A DNA stretch of 42,816 nt from Actinomycetes bacterium (lineage in GTDB: Bacteria; Actinomycetota; Acidimicrobiia; Acidimicrobiales; JAJZXF01). Below the pieces are notes generated by a model. The model searched no databases. It was not told where the DNA came from and saw nothing but the letters and a program-made list of their open reading frames with translations. Position 1 is the first letter of the stretch, and every line of letters starts with the position of its first letter. Of the stretch, positions 7,549-15,824 are shown piece by piece. The position numbers were made by a program, and so were the translations under genes. The DNA is taken from assembly GCA_021791755.1 (NCBI GenBank), contig JAJYWA010000009.1, positions 1 through 42,816 on the forward strand, read 5' to 3'.

Positions 7549-9138
7549 CTAGCTCACCCGGGCTACGAGCAATGGGGGCGAGTGGAGGTGGGTTATCGAC
7601 GGATGGCGGCCGACCACGTCCTCTGCCATCTCGAGCGCGTCACCGAGGCTCGATGCGGCCTTGAACCCGAGCCGCCTCACCGCTGAGCGGTCGCCTCCCA
7701 CGATCACGACGGCCCCAAGGTGATCGAGCGCATGGGCGCACCAGTACCACATATAGAACGGGTGAACCCCGTGGTAGGCGTGCCCGGTCCTGTAAAGGTG
7801 GATGTACCAGGGGTCGCGCGCGAAAGACTCCTCGAAATTGGCCTCGATCTCGAATGGATCGGTCGTCTCGGAGAGGACTTGCTCGAAGAAGTCAATGTAG
7901 CTCGGGTGATACACCGGGTCGAACGCCCAAGGAGTCGGATGGCTCATGATGAGCACTCCGCCTGGCCTAACCAGCGGCTTGCCGAGGTACATGTTGAACA
8001 TGTACCCGAGACCGGTGCATGCCACGAGGATCGGGTTCATGATCGAGCCGACATTGTACGGGCATATGTAGGGCAGCCCCATGGTGAGGATGTCCGTCTG
8101 CCCTTCGACCTCCACGAGTTGCTGGCGGTAGACGTTCTCTGTGGTCACGGCGTGCACTGCTTCGACCTCCCCAGCCTGGACAGAGGAGAGGCCGTAGGGA
8201 GAGCACGTTCGCTGGAGCACCTTCCTTGCGACGCCAGCCGGCGCCCGTTCGAGCGCGAACGAAGTCGCAAGAAACGACGCCCTGTCCTTGAGGGACCACT
8301 CCCACTCGCGTCGTTCGAGAAAACGGAACTGGTCCGGGAAGGTGTTGGTGTTCAGCGTCGTCTCGATCTGGAAGACCTTGACGCCGCTAGCGGCGATAAG
8401 CCTTCCCATGCGCCAGTTGGAGCTGTGCAGCTCCGAGTGCTCTTGGTCCATGAAGGAACGGCTGTGCTGCATGGTGCGAACGTTGTGGTGATGGCGAAGG
8501 CTGCGGTAGCTGGCAAGGCCGGTAGCGACGCTCTTGTGCCCGCCGTCCATCGCGACCAGGTTGATGTTCACGTAGACGAGCAGGTCGCTTGTTGCGGCTC
8601 GTTTGTTGATCTCGACGTCCTCGCCTTCGGTGGTGAGCCCGAGGTGGACGAGGTTTGCCTGGTCCTCCGCATCATGCTGGACGAGTAGCCCGTTCGGGGC
8701 GAAAGCGTCGTAGATCCTGTCGCCCAAGGCATGTCTCAGCTCGCTGGCGGTCATCCGGCGGTGAAGCGCAAGCGCGGCGATGAGGACCACGTCGTCGACA
8801 CTGGCCTCTGCTGCGAGGTCGAGGACCGACTCGATGACAAGCTGGCGTACATCTGGTGAGCGCATGGGTGGAAGGGGGAGCGAGACGTCGTCGAAAGCGA
8901 TCGTCAGGCGCATCCCAGCCCGCAGCAGGGCGCTGAGTGGGGGGCTGTCGCCAACGGGGTTCTCGAGCGCACCGCGGATTTGGGCGACAGGATCGGTCAG
9001 CGCTTCGACGGGCTCGGGTGGGTAGACGATCCTGGCCCCGGTGGGCAGCTTCTCCAGCCTGAACCCTTCACCATGCCAGAAGAGGGTTGCGGGGCTGGAA
9101 CGATCGGTTTCGAAGACGAATCCCGGCCTGGGGCTCAT
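7549..9138 (-). CDS. LarA/DUF2088-like protein (lactate racemase family, diverged)
   Basis: The 529-residue product resembles the nickel-pincer lactate racemase LarA family. Visible matches are ALHRRMT (His126, near the LarA catalytic His block), the VQHDAEDQANLVHLG stretch with TTEGEDVEINKRAATSD, and GGHKSV, which corresponds to LarA GGRKA with its active-site Lys. The usual DxTRPTP motif near residue 83 reads DDVSLPLPP, so the Thr-Arg pair is lost. No larB, larC or larE cofactor genes occur in the window. The start overlaps the dehydrogenase stop by ATGA. Substrate and reaction are unknown; a role in hydroxy-acid or hydroxy-lipid epimerisation is only a guess. Confidence 0.75.
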   Translation of the reverse strand: MSPRPGFVFETDRSSPATLFWHGEGFRLEKLPTGARIVYPPEPVEALTDPVAQIRGALENPVGDSPPLSALLRAGMRLTIAFDDVSLPLPPMRSPDVRQLVIESVLDLAAEASVDDVVLIAALALHRRMTASELRHALGDRIYDAFAPNGLLVQHDAEDQANLVHLGLTTEGEDVEINKRAATSDLLVYVNINLVAMDGGHKSVATGLASYRSLRHHHNVRTMQHSRSFMDQEHSELHSSNWRMGRLIAASGVKVFQIETTLNTNTFPDQFRFLERREWEWSLKDRASFLATSFALERAPAGVARKVLQRTCSPYGLSSVQAGEVEAVHAVTTENVYRQQLVEVEGQTDILTMGLPYICPYNVGSIMNPILVACTGLGYMFNMYLGKPLVRPGGVLIMSHPTPWAFDPVYHPSYIDFFEQVLSETTDPFEIEANFEESFARDPWYIHLYRTGHAYHGVHPFYMWYWCAHALDHLGAVVIVGGDRSAVRRLGFKAASSLGDALEMAEDVVGRHPSITHLHSPPLLVARVS

Positions 9139-10559
9139 GTGTGCAGCTCTCCTCTATTCCTGCTCTCGTTGTGGCTGAAACGTTGATGGCGACTGCCGAC
9201 GTTGCCGTGGCTGCCCTGGATGCTGGCGCTGGCGCTGGCGCTGGCGCCAGCAATGCTCTGGATGCTCTGGGTGCTGGTGTGAGCCGCAACTGTGCGCATG
9301 TCGAAGGCGATCTTGGTGGAACCGCGCATTCCCGCCGTCGCGGCATGGCGAATCGCGTCCTCGTACCGCTCGAGGGGGTAGGTCGCAGATACCAGGCTTT
9401 CCAGGGAGGCCGTTGCCACGACTTCGATCGCAAGATCGAAAGTGCTAACTCTTGCGGCCGGGTCGCCCGCAGCGTTGTTCCTTGCGCCCGGGTCGACCGA
9501 GGCGCCGGGGGATCGTGGATCTTCGGCGCCGTAGGCATATGCCCCGAGCAACCTGATCTCGCGGTGCCATAGGGGAGCGAGGTCCACTTTGACAGCGCCG
9601 GGCATGCCCACTAGCACGATCCGTCCGCGGGGTCGGACCACCTCGAGGGCGCCGGCCAGTGTCTGCGCAGAGCCTACGCAGTCGAACACGGCGTCCGCTC
9701 CGTTGCTCAAGTGGCGTCCGAGAGCGAGCGACTCGGTCAGGCGTCTCGTTGCTCTGCCTATTGCCTCAGGCGTGACCACGAGATCGGCCCCGAGATTCTT
9801 GGCGAGTTGGCGCTGGTGCGCATACTTCGCCGCCACGAGCACGCGGGTTCGAGGGGCCAGATGCTTAATTGCAGCCACCACGCAAAGTCCGAGCGCTCCG
9901 GCTCCCGACACGACTGCGAGCTCCCCAGCTGCGAGCCCGCCAGCGAGGACGGCATGGACCGCGCAGGCGGTTGGCTCGACCATCACGGCAGCCTCGTCGC
10001 TCATCTCGTCGGGAATGTCGTGGCACTGGCTCTCATGGACCACGAGCGATGTGGACCAGCCCCCGCCGGTAGATGCGCAGTAACCGGTCTGGAGCCCGGG
10101 TTCGAGGTTCCCGAAAGCAGTATGTTCGCACAGCTGTTGCAGGCCGTGCTCGCAGTACTTGCATTGTGGCGCCACACCTCGCGTGGCGCACCCGAGCACA
10201 GACTCCACCACGACACGGCGCTCTCCCGCACCTTCTGCTCCCGCACCTCGCTTTCCCGCCCCTCGCTCTCTGGAGCCTTCCAGGAGGCCGACGATCTCGT
10301 GTCCTGGTACGAATGGCAGGCTCACGAAGTTCTCGAAGTACCACGAGCTTCGCCCGTCAAGGGTGGCGAGATCAGAGCCGCATATCCCTGCCAGGATTGG
10401 CGTGAGGCGACACCAGCCGGGTCCAGGGAGCTCTGGCTGCGGTGTTGTGCGAAGCCGGAGCGGCCCATGATGTACTCCCCGCCCCGAGCCGAAAAGTCTC
10501 GACGCCGCGGTGGACACTGCATAGCGAGGCAGGCTGCGTTCGAGCACGAGGGCCTTCAT
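9135..10559 (-). CDS. Zinc-dependent alcohol dehydrogenase (MDR family)
   Basis: This 474-residue medium-chain dehydrogenase would interconvert an alcohol and its aldehyde or ketone with NAD(P). It shows the catalytic-zinc cysteine in GICGSDLA, the PGHE motif, the structural-zinc cluster CKYCEHGLQQLCE and the nucleotide loop SGAGALGL. An Arg/Gly/Ala-rich insert (GAGKRGAGAEGAG) sits just after GHEIVGLLEG, and the C-terminus ends in a Ser/Ala repeat tail, so it is about 120 residues longer than typical. The ORF is open back to 10931, but the ATG at 10559 overlaps the reductase stop as ATGA and directly precedes the family start MKALVLE. Confidence 0.9.
   Translation of the reverse strand: MKALVLERSLPRYAVSTAASRLFGSGRGVHHGPLRLRTTPQPELPGPGWCRLTPILAGICGSDLATLDGRSSWYFENFVSLPFVPGHEIVGLLEGSRERGAGKRGAGAEGAGERRVVVESVLGCATRGVAPQCKYCEHGLQQLCEHTAFGNLEPGLQTGYCASTGGGWSTSLVVHESQCHDIPDEMSDEAAVMVEPTACAVHAVLAGGLAAGELAVVSGAGALGLCVVAAIKHLAPRTRVLVAAKYAHQRQLAKNLGADLVVTPEAIGRATRRLTESLALGRHLSNGADAVFDCVGSAQTLAGALEVVRPRGRIVLVGMPGAVKVDLAPLWHREIRLLGAYAYGAEDPRSPGASVDPGARNNAAGDPAARVSTFDLAIEVVATASLESLVSATYPLERYEDAIRHAATAGMRGSTKIAFDMRTVAAHTSTQSIQSIAGASASASASIQGSHGNVGSRHQRFSHNESRNRGELHT
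9225..9248 (-). repeat. 6-bp tandem repeat in the C-terminal tail of the alcohol dehydrogenase
   Basis: Three perfect copies of ggcgct and a fourth with one change lie in frame and encode alternating Ser and Ala (GASASASAS) close to the dehydrogenase C-terminus, beyond the catalytic fold. Confidence 0.7.
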
Positions 10560-12982
10560 CGTGTCCCCCAGCTGCGCGATCGTCCATATCGGTCCTGTGC
10601 TCGAGCTCTTTCTCCCTGTCGAGCCGGCGGTGCAAGAGGCAGGCGCCAGCGGTTCATGCCCGGGGACCTGCTCCAGCGTTCGACCGGCCACCCACGTCGC
10701 TGGGCAATGACAGCGAGTCTTGCTTCGGGGTTGACGATAACTGGATTGCCAACGACCTCGAGCATCGGCAGGTCGCTTGTCGAGTCGGCATAAGCTACGG
10801 CGTTCTCGAGCGAGAGCCCTTCTGCCTCGGCGTACTCTCGTATAAGCGTTGCACGCAGCTCTCCGGTCGGCGGCGGGGCGTCCAGATGGCCGCTCAGCGT
10901 TCCGTCTTCTCTGGTTCCGAGCTTCGCGCACGCGACCTCGTCGAAGAGAACGCGAAGTGGCTCGACTATGAGGTCCAGTGAGCCAGTGACCAGCAGTGTC
11001 TTGTGCCCTGCCGCGCGATGCTGGCGAACACGCCTGATTCCCTCAGGAAAGACGCGTTGAAGTAGCAGATCTGAGAACATCTCGGCACAGTCCTCTTGGA
11101 CTTGTAGGGTCGCTTCTCCCTCGTAGCGCCGGTAGAACGCGCGCAGGAAGTCTCCGCGATCGCGCATATCGGTCAGCAGGAGCCGAGGAGCGTCCTTCAA
11201 CAGCGACGCAACCAACCTGAGGCGCTCGTCGGAGCGCAGCCATCGTGACGCGAGCCAGGCGTAGGTATCGACGACGTTGGAGGCGATGAGGGTGTTCTCG
11301 AGATCGAAGATCGCTAGGCGACGCCCTGGGGCCAGTACTGATCTACGCATTCGCTCCAGGCGCGTCGTGCGCTCGCGAGGGATGGGGCTTGTACGTACCC
11401 GCGAGTGCTGCACTACCGACGGAAGGTGCACGACGTTCACATAATGGTTCCAGTCGATAGTCGCCGGATCGAACGAGAAGACGGCGCGGTCTTCTTCGGC
11501 CAATGTTCCCTGGAGCTCGATGAGCCGTCTCGTCGAGAAGCGAGCCTCCGTCTCCGTATAGGCCCCGTAGAGCTCGACGTAGCCGAGGGCGCGTTCTGCT
11601 TGGGCCTTGTTGCGTTCGAGCCGGGCGAACATATCGGGGTTCTTCGTCCTGAGCGGGAGGGCGGATATGCTCTTCTCGGCGATCGTGAGTGCTTTGGTCG
11701 TACGGCCCAGTTGTCGCTGGACGCGTCCACGGCCAGGGAACGTCCATGACGGGGCCAGGATCGGCTGGCCGTCGTCGTCGTAGAGCGGGCGCTCCGTGAA
11801 CCACGTGCGGATGAGCTCTACCAGCTTGTCGTAGCGCAACGGGTTCCTGTCGCCGGATGCGATATGGAAAGCGGTGGCTCCGTTCTCGGGCGGCCCTGCT
11901 GCTGCGATCGTGATCGCAGCAGCGACCACGAGATCGACGGGTATGATGTCGACTATCCCTTCTGGTGTGCCAGGAAACTCCTTGAGCAGCCCTTTTGCAT
12001 ATGACACGATCACCGGATCCCCCATGCGGAAGCCTCGGATCCAGCCAGGGCATGGTTCGTGCAGCGAAGATTCGATGATCGAAGGTCGCAGGATGGTGAT
12101 TGGCACACGATCGCGGGTCTCCAGCAAGGCCACCTCGCCCAGCGCCTTGGTGTACGCGTACGAGTCAGGCCATCCGAGCATATGGGCCCTCGAAATCCCG
12201 GCTCTGACCATTCGGTCGCTCACCCAGTCCTGGCGCAGCTTCTCGGCTCGCTCGGCGAGCAGGTGCGTGCCTGCTGCCCCGATCTGCGACCTAGCAGCGC
12301 GGGTCAGCCGCGCGATCATCTCGGGTTCCCTGCTCTTAGCGTCGATGTCCGACCGGGCTCGCCTGGCCGCTGCGACTTCCTCTCGCCAGTCAACGCCTAC
12401 CGGTATCGCGGCCTCGGAGAGCAGCTCCTCATCGACCCGTCCCTTGCGTGTTGCAGACACGTAAGCGGTGGAGATGGACACGAGGTGTGCCGGTTCGCGA
12501 GGAGCCTCACCTGCGGGAAGGGCTTCGGTGAGATCGGGATGGCTCGCGCGGGCGTCCGAGATTGCCTTGGCGACTCGTGATGGGCCAAGCAGGTTGACGT
12601 CGACAGCGGCATCCAGGGGCGAGTCGAAGCTCACCGTGGCTGCTGAGTGGATCACCACGTCGCAGCCTGCGAGCAAGTCGAGCCCCGCGCGGTCCAAGCC
12701 GAGGCCGTCGCGGGTGACGTCACCTGCCATCACGGCGATACGGCGTTCCATCTCGGCGTCGAAGCTCGAGCCGAGCTCTGACCTCAACCGGTCGAAGCAG
12801 TTGTTCCGGAGAATCTCTCTCCTGACCCTCTCGGCAGCGCTTGTGCGCCGGCCTGGTCGTACGAGCAACGCGAGATCGCATTCGGGTACGCATCGGAGGA
12901 GACGTTCAACCAGCGCGGTACCCACAAAACCGGTAGCCCCCGTTATGCCGATGCGTCGTCCGGCTAGTGCATCGGCAATCAT
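10556..12982 (-). CDS. Fatty acyl reductase (SDR, NAD_binding_4) fused to HAD-IB phosphatase-like domain
   Basis: The 808-residue fusion has an N-terminal extended-SDR domain of the fatty acyl-CoA/thioester reductase type: TGATGFVG (14-21), serine block VSISTAYVS, YAYTK (275-279) and LRPSIIESS. It should reduce a fatty acyl thioester to aldehyde or alcohol. After a linker comes a HAD-IB (SerB-like) domain from about 553: FDLENTL (motif I), VTGS (motif II, Thr666/Ser668) and YADSTSD (motif IV, Asp732/Asp737). Motif I has Asp560 but Glu562 where the acid/base Asp normally stands. It leads a four-gene run with ATGA overlaps into the dehydrogenase and LarA-like genes. Physiological substrate is unknown; ether-lipid or wax-type alcohol supply is inferred. 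Confidence 0.88.
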   Translation of the reverse strand: MIADALAGRRIGITGATGFVGTALVERLLRCVPECDLALLVRPGRRTSAAERVRREILRNNCFDRLRSELGSSFDAEMERRIAVMAGDVTRDGLGLDRAGLDLLAGCDVVIHSAATVSFDSPLDAAVDVNLLGPSRVAKAISDARASHPDLTEALPAGEAPREPAHLVSISTAYVSATRKGRVDEELLSEAAIPVGVDWREEVAAARRARSDIDAKSREPEMIARLTRAARSQIGAAGTHLLAERAEKLRQDWVSDRMVRAGISRAHMLGWPDSYAYTKALGEVALLETRDRVPITILRPSIIESSLHEPCPGWIRGFRMGDPVIVSYAKGLLKEFPGTPEGIVDIIPVDLVVAAAITIAAAGPPENGATAFHIASGDRNPLRYDKLVELIRTWFTERPLYDDDGQPILAPSWTFPGRGRVQRQLGRTTKALTIAEKSISALPLRTKNPDMFARLERNKAQAERALGYVELYGAYTETEARFSTRRLIELQGTLAEEDRAVFSFDPATIDWNHYVNVVHLPSVVQHSRVRTSPIPRERTTRLERMRRSVLAPGRRLAIFDLENTLIASNVVDTYAWLASRWLRSDERLRLVASLLKDAPRLLLTDMRDRGDFLRAFYRRYEGEATLQVQEDCAEMFSDLLLQRVFPEGIRRVRQHRAAGHKTLLVTGSLDLIVEPLRVLFDEVACAKLGTREDGTLSGHLDAPPPTGELRATLIREYAEAEGLSLENAVAYADSTSDLPMLEVVGNPVIVNPEARLAVIAQRRGWPVERWSRSPGMNRWRLPLAPPARQGERARAQDRYGRSRSWGTR

Positions 12983-13087
12983 GTCGTACCGTTTACCACA
13001 AGGCCATAGTCTCGTCTACCGCTGGAGGAGCCAGCTTGCCACTTCGACCCCGAGGAGACGAGCCAAGAGGAGTCGGTCGATCTAGCT

Positions 13088-14074
13088 CTACCGTCCATCA
13101 CGGCCTTTTCTCGATGGCTTGACGGCGGACTTGGGTGGTGTGTAGCGCCTCGACGGCGGCGGGGGCGGAGGAGGCCTCATCGTAAGCTCTGGTTGGTGCG
13201 CCTCCCTGCCGAGCAAGCGGCTGAAGATCCCTTGTCGTGGAGCACGCTTCTCCGAGGCGGTTTCAGGTTGTGCGCGCGCCTGCGACGACGAGGACCTGCG
13301 ATCGCCTGTGCCGCGACTCGGAGATGCGCTTGTCCGGCCTCTGCCGTTCGGGGTTCGCGCGGTTCGAATCGGCGCGCTTGCTGCGGCTCTTGCCGCCATG
13401 AGCTCCTTGTTGAAGCGCCATGACCTGATCAGCAGCCAGGCGGCCAGGGCCAGGAACGGCAATCCGAGCAGAAGACCGCCCAAGCTTGTGGCCATGAACG
13501 ATAGGAACAGCGCGCTGAAAGCCACTAGAGAACGGCGCCCGATGAACGTTGCGCCGGCGAGCACGGTCGCCATCACGAGGCCTAGTGCGAGGAAGTCCTG
13601 TGGTAGGAGCTGGCCATTCGGGACAGGCTTGTGCAAGATCGGTATGAGCACGAGGCAGAAGAGCGCTGCGCCTGCCGCCGCGGCGATGTAAGAGTAGGTA
13701 CGCTCTTTGGGTTCGAGGTTCTTGACGCGTGCGAGCGCAGCTGCCTCCGTTGCCGACATCTCGGAGCTTCCTTGGGGACCTGAAGGCGACGCATCTGGAT
13801 TGGCGGCGTTGCGGCCTGCAGCCGTCCTGATCATCGCGACCGCTCTATTCGCGACCGTTCTGCTGTTTGCCTTTCTTGCGGGTATTGCGGGCTCGGGCTC
13901 GACATCCCCATCGGGCTCGGCATCGGCATCCCCATCGGGCTCGGGCTCGACATCCCCATCGGGCTCGGGCTCGACATCCCCATCGGGCTCGGCATCCCTG
14001 GCCTTGTCAGCGTCACCGTTGTCCGTCGCGGGGTGCGTCGCTGCTTGTGCTCTCGGAGCGCTCCTTCGCCTCAT
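13088..14074 (-). CDS. Membrane protein with repetitive acidic N-terminus
   Basis: I recognise no named family. The core holds three to four membrane segments (hydrophobic runs around ISYIAAAAGAALFCLVLIP-like and VAFSALFLSFMATSLGG-like stretches), then a basic Ser/Arg/Pro-rich tail ending PPPPPPPSRRYTPPKSA. The upstream part encodes DGDVEPEP repeats and is low complexity. An alternative start, ATG 13759, has AAGGAAG eight to nine bases upstream and gives a 223-residue protein without the repeats; codon use between the repeats and 13759 is less typical of the neighbours, so that start may be the real one. It ends 105 bp before the reductase operon on the same strand. Confidence 0.65.
   Translation of the reverse strand: MRRRSAPRAQAATHPATDNGDADKARDAEPDGDVEPEPDGDVEPEPDGDADAEPDGDVEPEPAIPARKANSRTVANRAVAMIRTAAGRNAANPDASPSGPQGSSEMSATEAAALARVKNLEPKERTYSYIAAAAGAALFCLVLIPILHKPVPNGQLLPQDFLALGLVMATVLAGATFIGRRSLVAFSALFLSFMATSLGGLLLGLPFLALAAWLLIRSWRFNKELMAARAAASAPIRTARTPNGRGRTSASPSRGTGDRRSSSSQARAQPETASEKRAPRQGIFSRLLGREAHQPELTMRPPPPPPPSRRYTPPKSAVKPSRKGRDGR
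13889..13998. repeat. 24-bp tandem repeat, four copies plus partial
   Basis: Full units occupy 13889-13912, 13913-13936, 13937-13960 and 13961-13984, with a partial unit to 13998. Three units are identical; the second differs at a few bases. Read on the minus strand in frame with the membrane-protein ORF, each unit encodes an acidic octapeptide (DGDVEPEP type). If translation begins at 13759 the repeats are untranslated. Confidence 0.9.
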
Positions 14075-14600
14075 GTCTGGTTCACGTTCAGGTTAGTGGC
14101 TTCTTTCATCTGCTCCCAGGTCAGGTGGTCGTAGTGGTTGTAGCAGCTATGAGATCGGAACGGCCATGGTCCTCGGGCTCCGGGAGCGTGCGCCGATGTG
14201 CAAGGTCGTACCGCTTCCTGCCCTGGGTGGCATGGTCCTTCACTCTCGACGAGCTCAGGTCTGGCGTCGCACCGGCGCCCTGTGCATGCGAGAGGCTCCC
14301 TGGGTTACAACTTGGCCACCGCTTGCGACAATCCATTGTTGCAGGATACTTGAGGCCAGGCCAGATGGTGTCCGCGAGCGCAACACGCGGGTCTCAACGG
14401 GTCTTGTCGGCCACGCGTTCATCTGCACCTCACGCCGATGTTGGGTTCGCGTTAGAACATGGCAAGACGCTGGCACGGCGTTGTCTGCCAGTAACGCCAC
14501 CGGAAGTGCGAACAGGTTCAGGAAGGCATCAAGAAGATCATCAGTTGGAACGGAGACCGAAAATCAAGGACGGTAGTTGCCGTGCTACAAGGTGGTGGGT
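14075..14600. other. Gene-free stretch
   Basis: About 525 bp between the membrane protein and tRNA-Val. Open frames on both strands are Arg/Ser/Cys-rich, lack recognisable motifs and look like chance ORFs. I see no transposase signature or tRNA-end duplication in it. Confidence 0.5.
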
Positions 14601-14629
14601 GCATCTCGCGCGATAGCATCGCGAGATGC
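14601..14629 (+). promoter_or_regulatory. Perfect 10-bp hairpin directly upstream of tRNA-Val
   Basis: GCATCTCGCG (14601-14610) is exactly complementary to CGCGAGATGC (14620-14629) around a 9-base loop. The stem ends two bases before the tRNA 5' end. No T-tract follows, so it is not a standard intrinsic terminator; it could be a processing signal or part of the promoter region. Confidence 0.55.
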
Positions 14630-14631
14630 TG

Positions 14632-14705
14632 GGGCGCTTAGCTCAGCAGGTTAGAGCGCAGCCTTCACACGGCTGAGGTCGGAGGTTCGAGTCCTCTAGC
14701 GCCCA
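14632..14705 (+). tRNA. tRNA-Val (CAC)
   Basis: A 74-nt cloverleaf with acceptor stem GGGCGCT/AGCGCCC, D-arm TAGCTCAGC, anticodon loop TTCACAC giving CAC (Val), T-arm GGTTCGAGTCC and discriminator A. CCA is not encoded. It marks the left edge of an accessory region. Confidence 0.94.
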
Positions 14706-14743
14706 CAAAATTCGGTTGTACGAACCACCGACTCGTCGTCTGT

Positions 14744-15157
14744 TCAAACCGCAAAGACGTCCACGAGATCTTGCAGACCTCGGAAGTCTTCTGCGTTGCG
14801 CGTGTCGATCGGAAGGTTCGCTGCACAGGCGGTCGCTGCGATCATGAGGTTTAAGGCCCGCGGCCCACGCGTCTTTTGCCCACTAGCGATCTCAGCGGCG
14901 TAGATCCGGCCGTAGGCGCGGGCTGACTCTCCATCGAATGGGAGGGGATCGAAGGCCGCTTCTGCCCGCTGCGATCGGTTCTGTCGGCGCGCCCGTTCTT
15001 CGGCGTCTCTTGTCGCGTGATGTCCGGCGGCAAGCTCTGCCATGGTGACCGCGCTGACGGCGAGCTCGACCGTGAGCTGTCCTGCCTCGAGTTGTTCGAT
15101 GTCGACGACGACCGAAGTATCGATGGTCCCCCTTTGGGCGCGTTGGGGGTCAGGCAC
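14744..15157 (-). CDS. vapC: VapC-type PIN-domain toxin
   Basis: The 137-residue PIN-domain protein would act as an RNA endonuclease toxin. Visible signatures are the first acidic motif IDTSVVVDIE, the MAEL glutamate, the helix LNLMIAATA and the C-terminal TRNAEDF. The position that usually carries the third acidic residue (rDl-IAATA) is Asn here, which may weaken metal binding. The ORF is open to 15193; GTG 15157 is preferred because it overlaps the end of the upstream ORF (stop 15150-15152), as expected for a coupled antitoxin-toxin pair. It sits just past tRNA-Val on the opposite strand. Confidence 0.8.
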   Translation of the reverse strand: MPDPQRAQRGTIDTSVVVDIEQLEAGQLTVELAVSAVTMAELAAGHHATRDAEERARRQNRSQRAEAAFDPLPFDGESARAYGRIYAAEIASGQKTRGPRALNLMIAATACAANLPIDTRNAEDFRGLQDLVDVFAV

Positions 15158-15281
15158 GAGGGTTGGGGGCCGCGCCGGCGCCGCGCGGGGCAACCTCGAT
15201 ACGGCACAGGTCCCTTCCGCCAGAGAGCGAGGAGATGAGCAGGCCGCTCACGTTGCGCCGAGACAGCTCGATGCCGCCCAC
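15150..15281 (-). CDS. Possible short Phd/YefM-like antitoxin for the PIN toxin
   Basis: A 43-residue ORF starting at GTG 15281 reads GGIELSRRNVSGLL, which resembles the N-terminal helix of Phd/YefM antitoxins (usually S-V-R-E-L-S-R-N-x-S). Its stop overlaps the probable vapC start by eight bases. It lacks the second half of a normal Phd fold, so it may be truncated or frameshifted; the same frame is open upstream to 15422. Position supports an antitoxin role, sequence only weakly. Confidence 0.4.
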   Translation of the reverse strand: MGGIELSRRNVSGLLISSLSGGRDLCRIEVAPRGAGAAPNPRA

Positions 15282-15497
15282 ATCTGAAGCGCTCTGCGAA
15301 GCAACGATCGGCGAACGACTCTTCACGCACGACCAAGCGCGGCGAGATGAACGCTGCCGCGGAGGCAAAGTTATCGAGATTCCAATTTCGGAACTGGCAT
15401 CGACCCCGTTAATGATCCCCATTACTGACTACGAAAGGAGGTGAACGAGGGCCCAAGCGTCGGCCGCTACGCGGCCTCCGACTCCGGGTCTGGTGCA

Positions 15498-15540
15498 GGT
15501 GTACCAAAACTCCGGAATGGGTGTACCAAATCAGTGGAAT
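15498..15540. repeat. Two 21-bp direct repeats, IS-end-like
   Basis: ggtgtaccaaa-(6 bases)-gaat occurs at 15498-15518 and again at 15520-15540. Paired GTGTACCA-type repeats are typical of ends of IS21-family elements in high-GC bacteria, which suggests a leftover element end. No transposase gene remains. The rest of the ~400-bp interval between the toxin-antitoxin locus and the secreted-protein gene shows no gene I can support. Confidence 0.4.
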
Positions 15541-15824
15541 ACTCACGACGAGGCCGACCCTGATGAGATGCGTGGGCCTGCTGGCGCAGAGATCGGTCAA
15601 CAGGTGGACACCACAGCGGTTTGCCATGACCGTTGAGGAGCCAGCGGTCGTCCGCGGTGGCATCTGCCGAGCCAGCGCCTAGTGAGCCGGGTCTCCTGGC
15701 GAGGTTCAGGCAATCACTGTCGTCAGCTCGTTCTCATCCCCAAGGTTGCATTGGAAGGGATGCTGAACGCGATGGCCAATAGCCTTGGCTTGGCGGAAGG
15801 GACTTGTAAATGAGCCTAGGGTTC

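Noticed and set aside
10560-10931. Upstream extension of the alcohol dehydrogenase ORF
   Set aside because: It overlaps the conserved HAD end of the reductase fusion, while ATG 10559 fits the family start and an ATGA junction.
13889-13998. CRISPR-like array
   Set aside because: The units are contiguous 24-bp tandem repeats without spacers.
14166-14576. Plus-strand ORF of 136 codons upstream of tRNA-Val
   Set aside because: Composition is Arg/Cys/Ser-rich with no domain, no ribosome site and no partner; it looks like chance.
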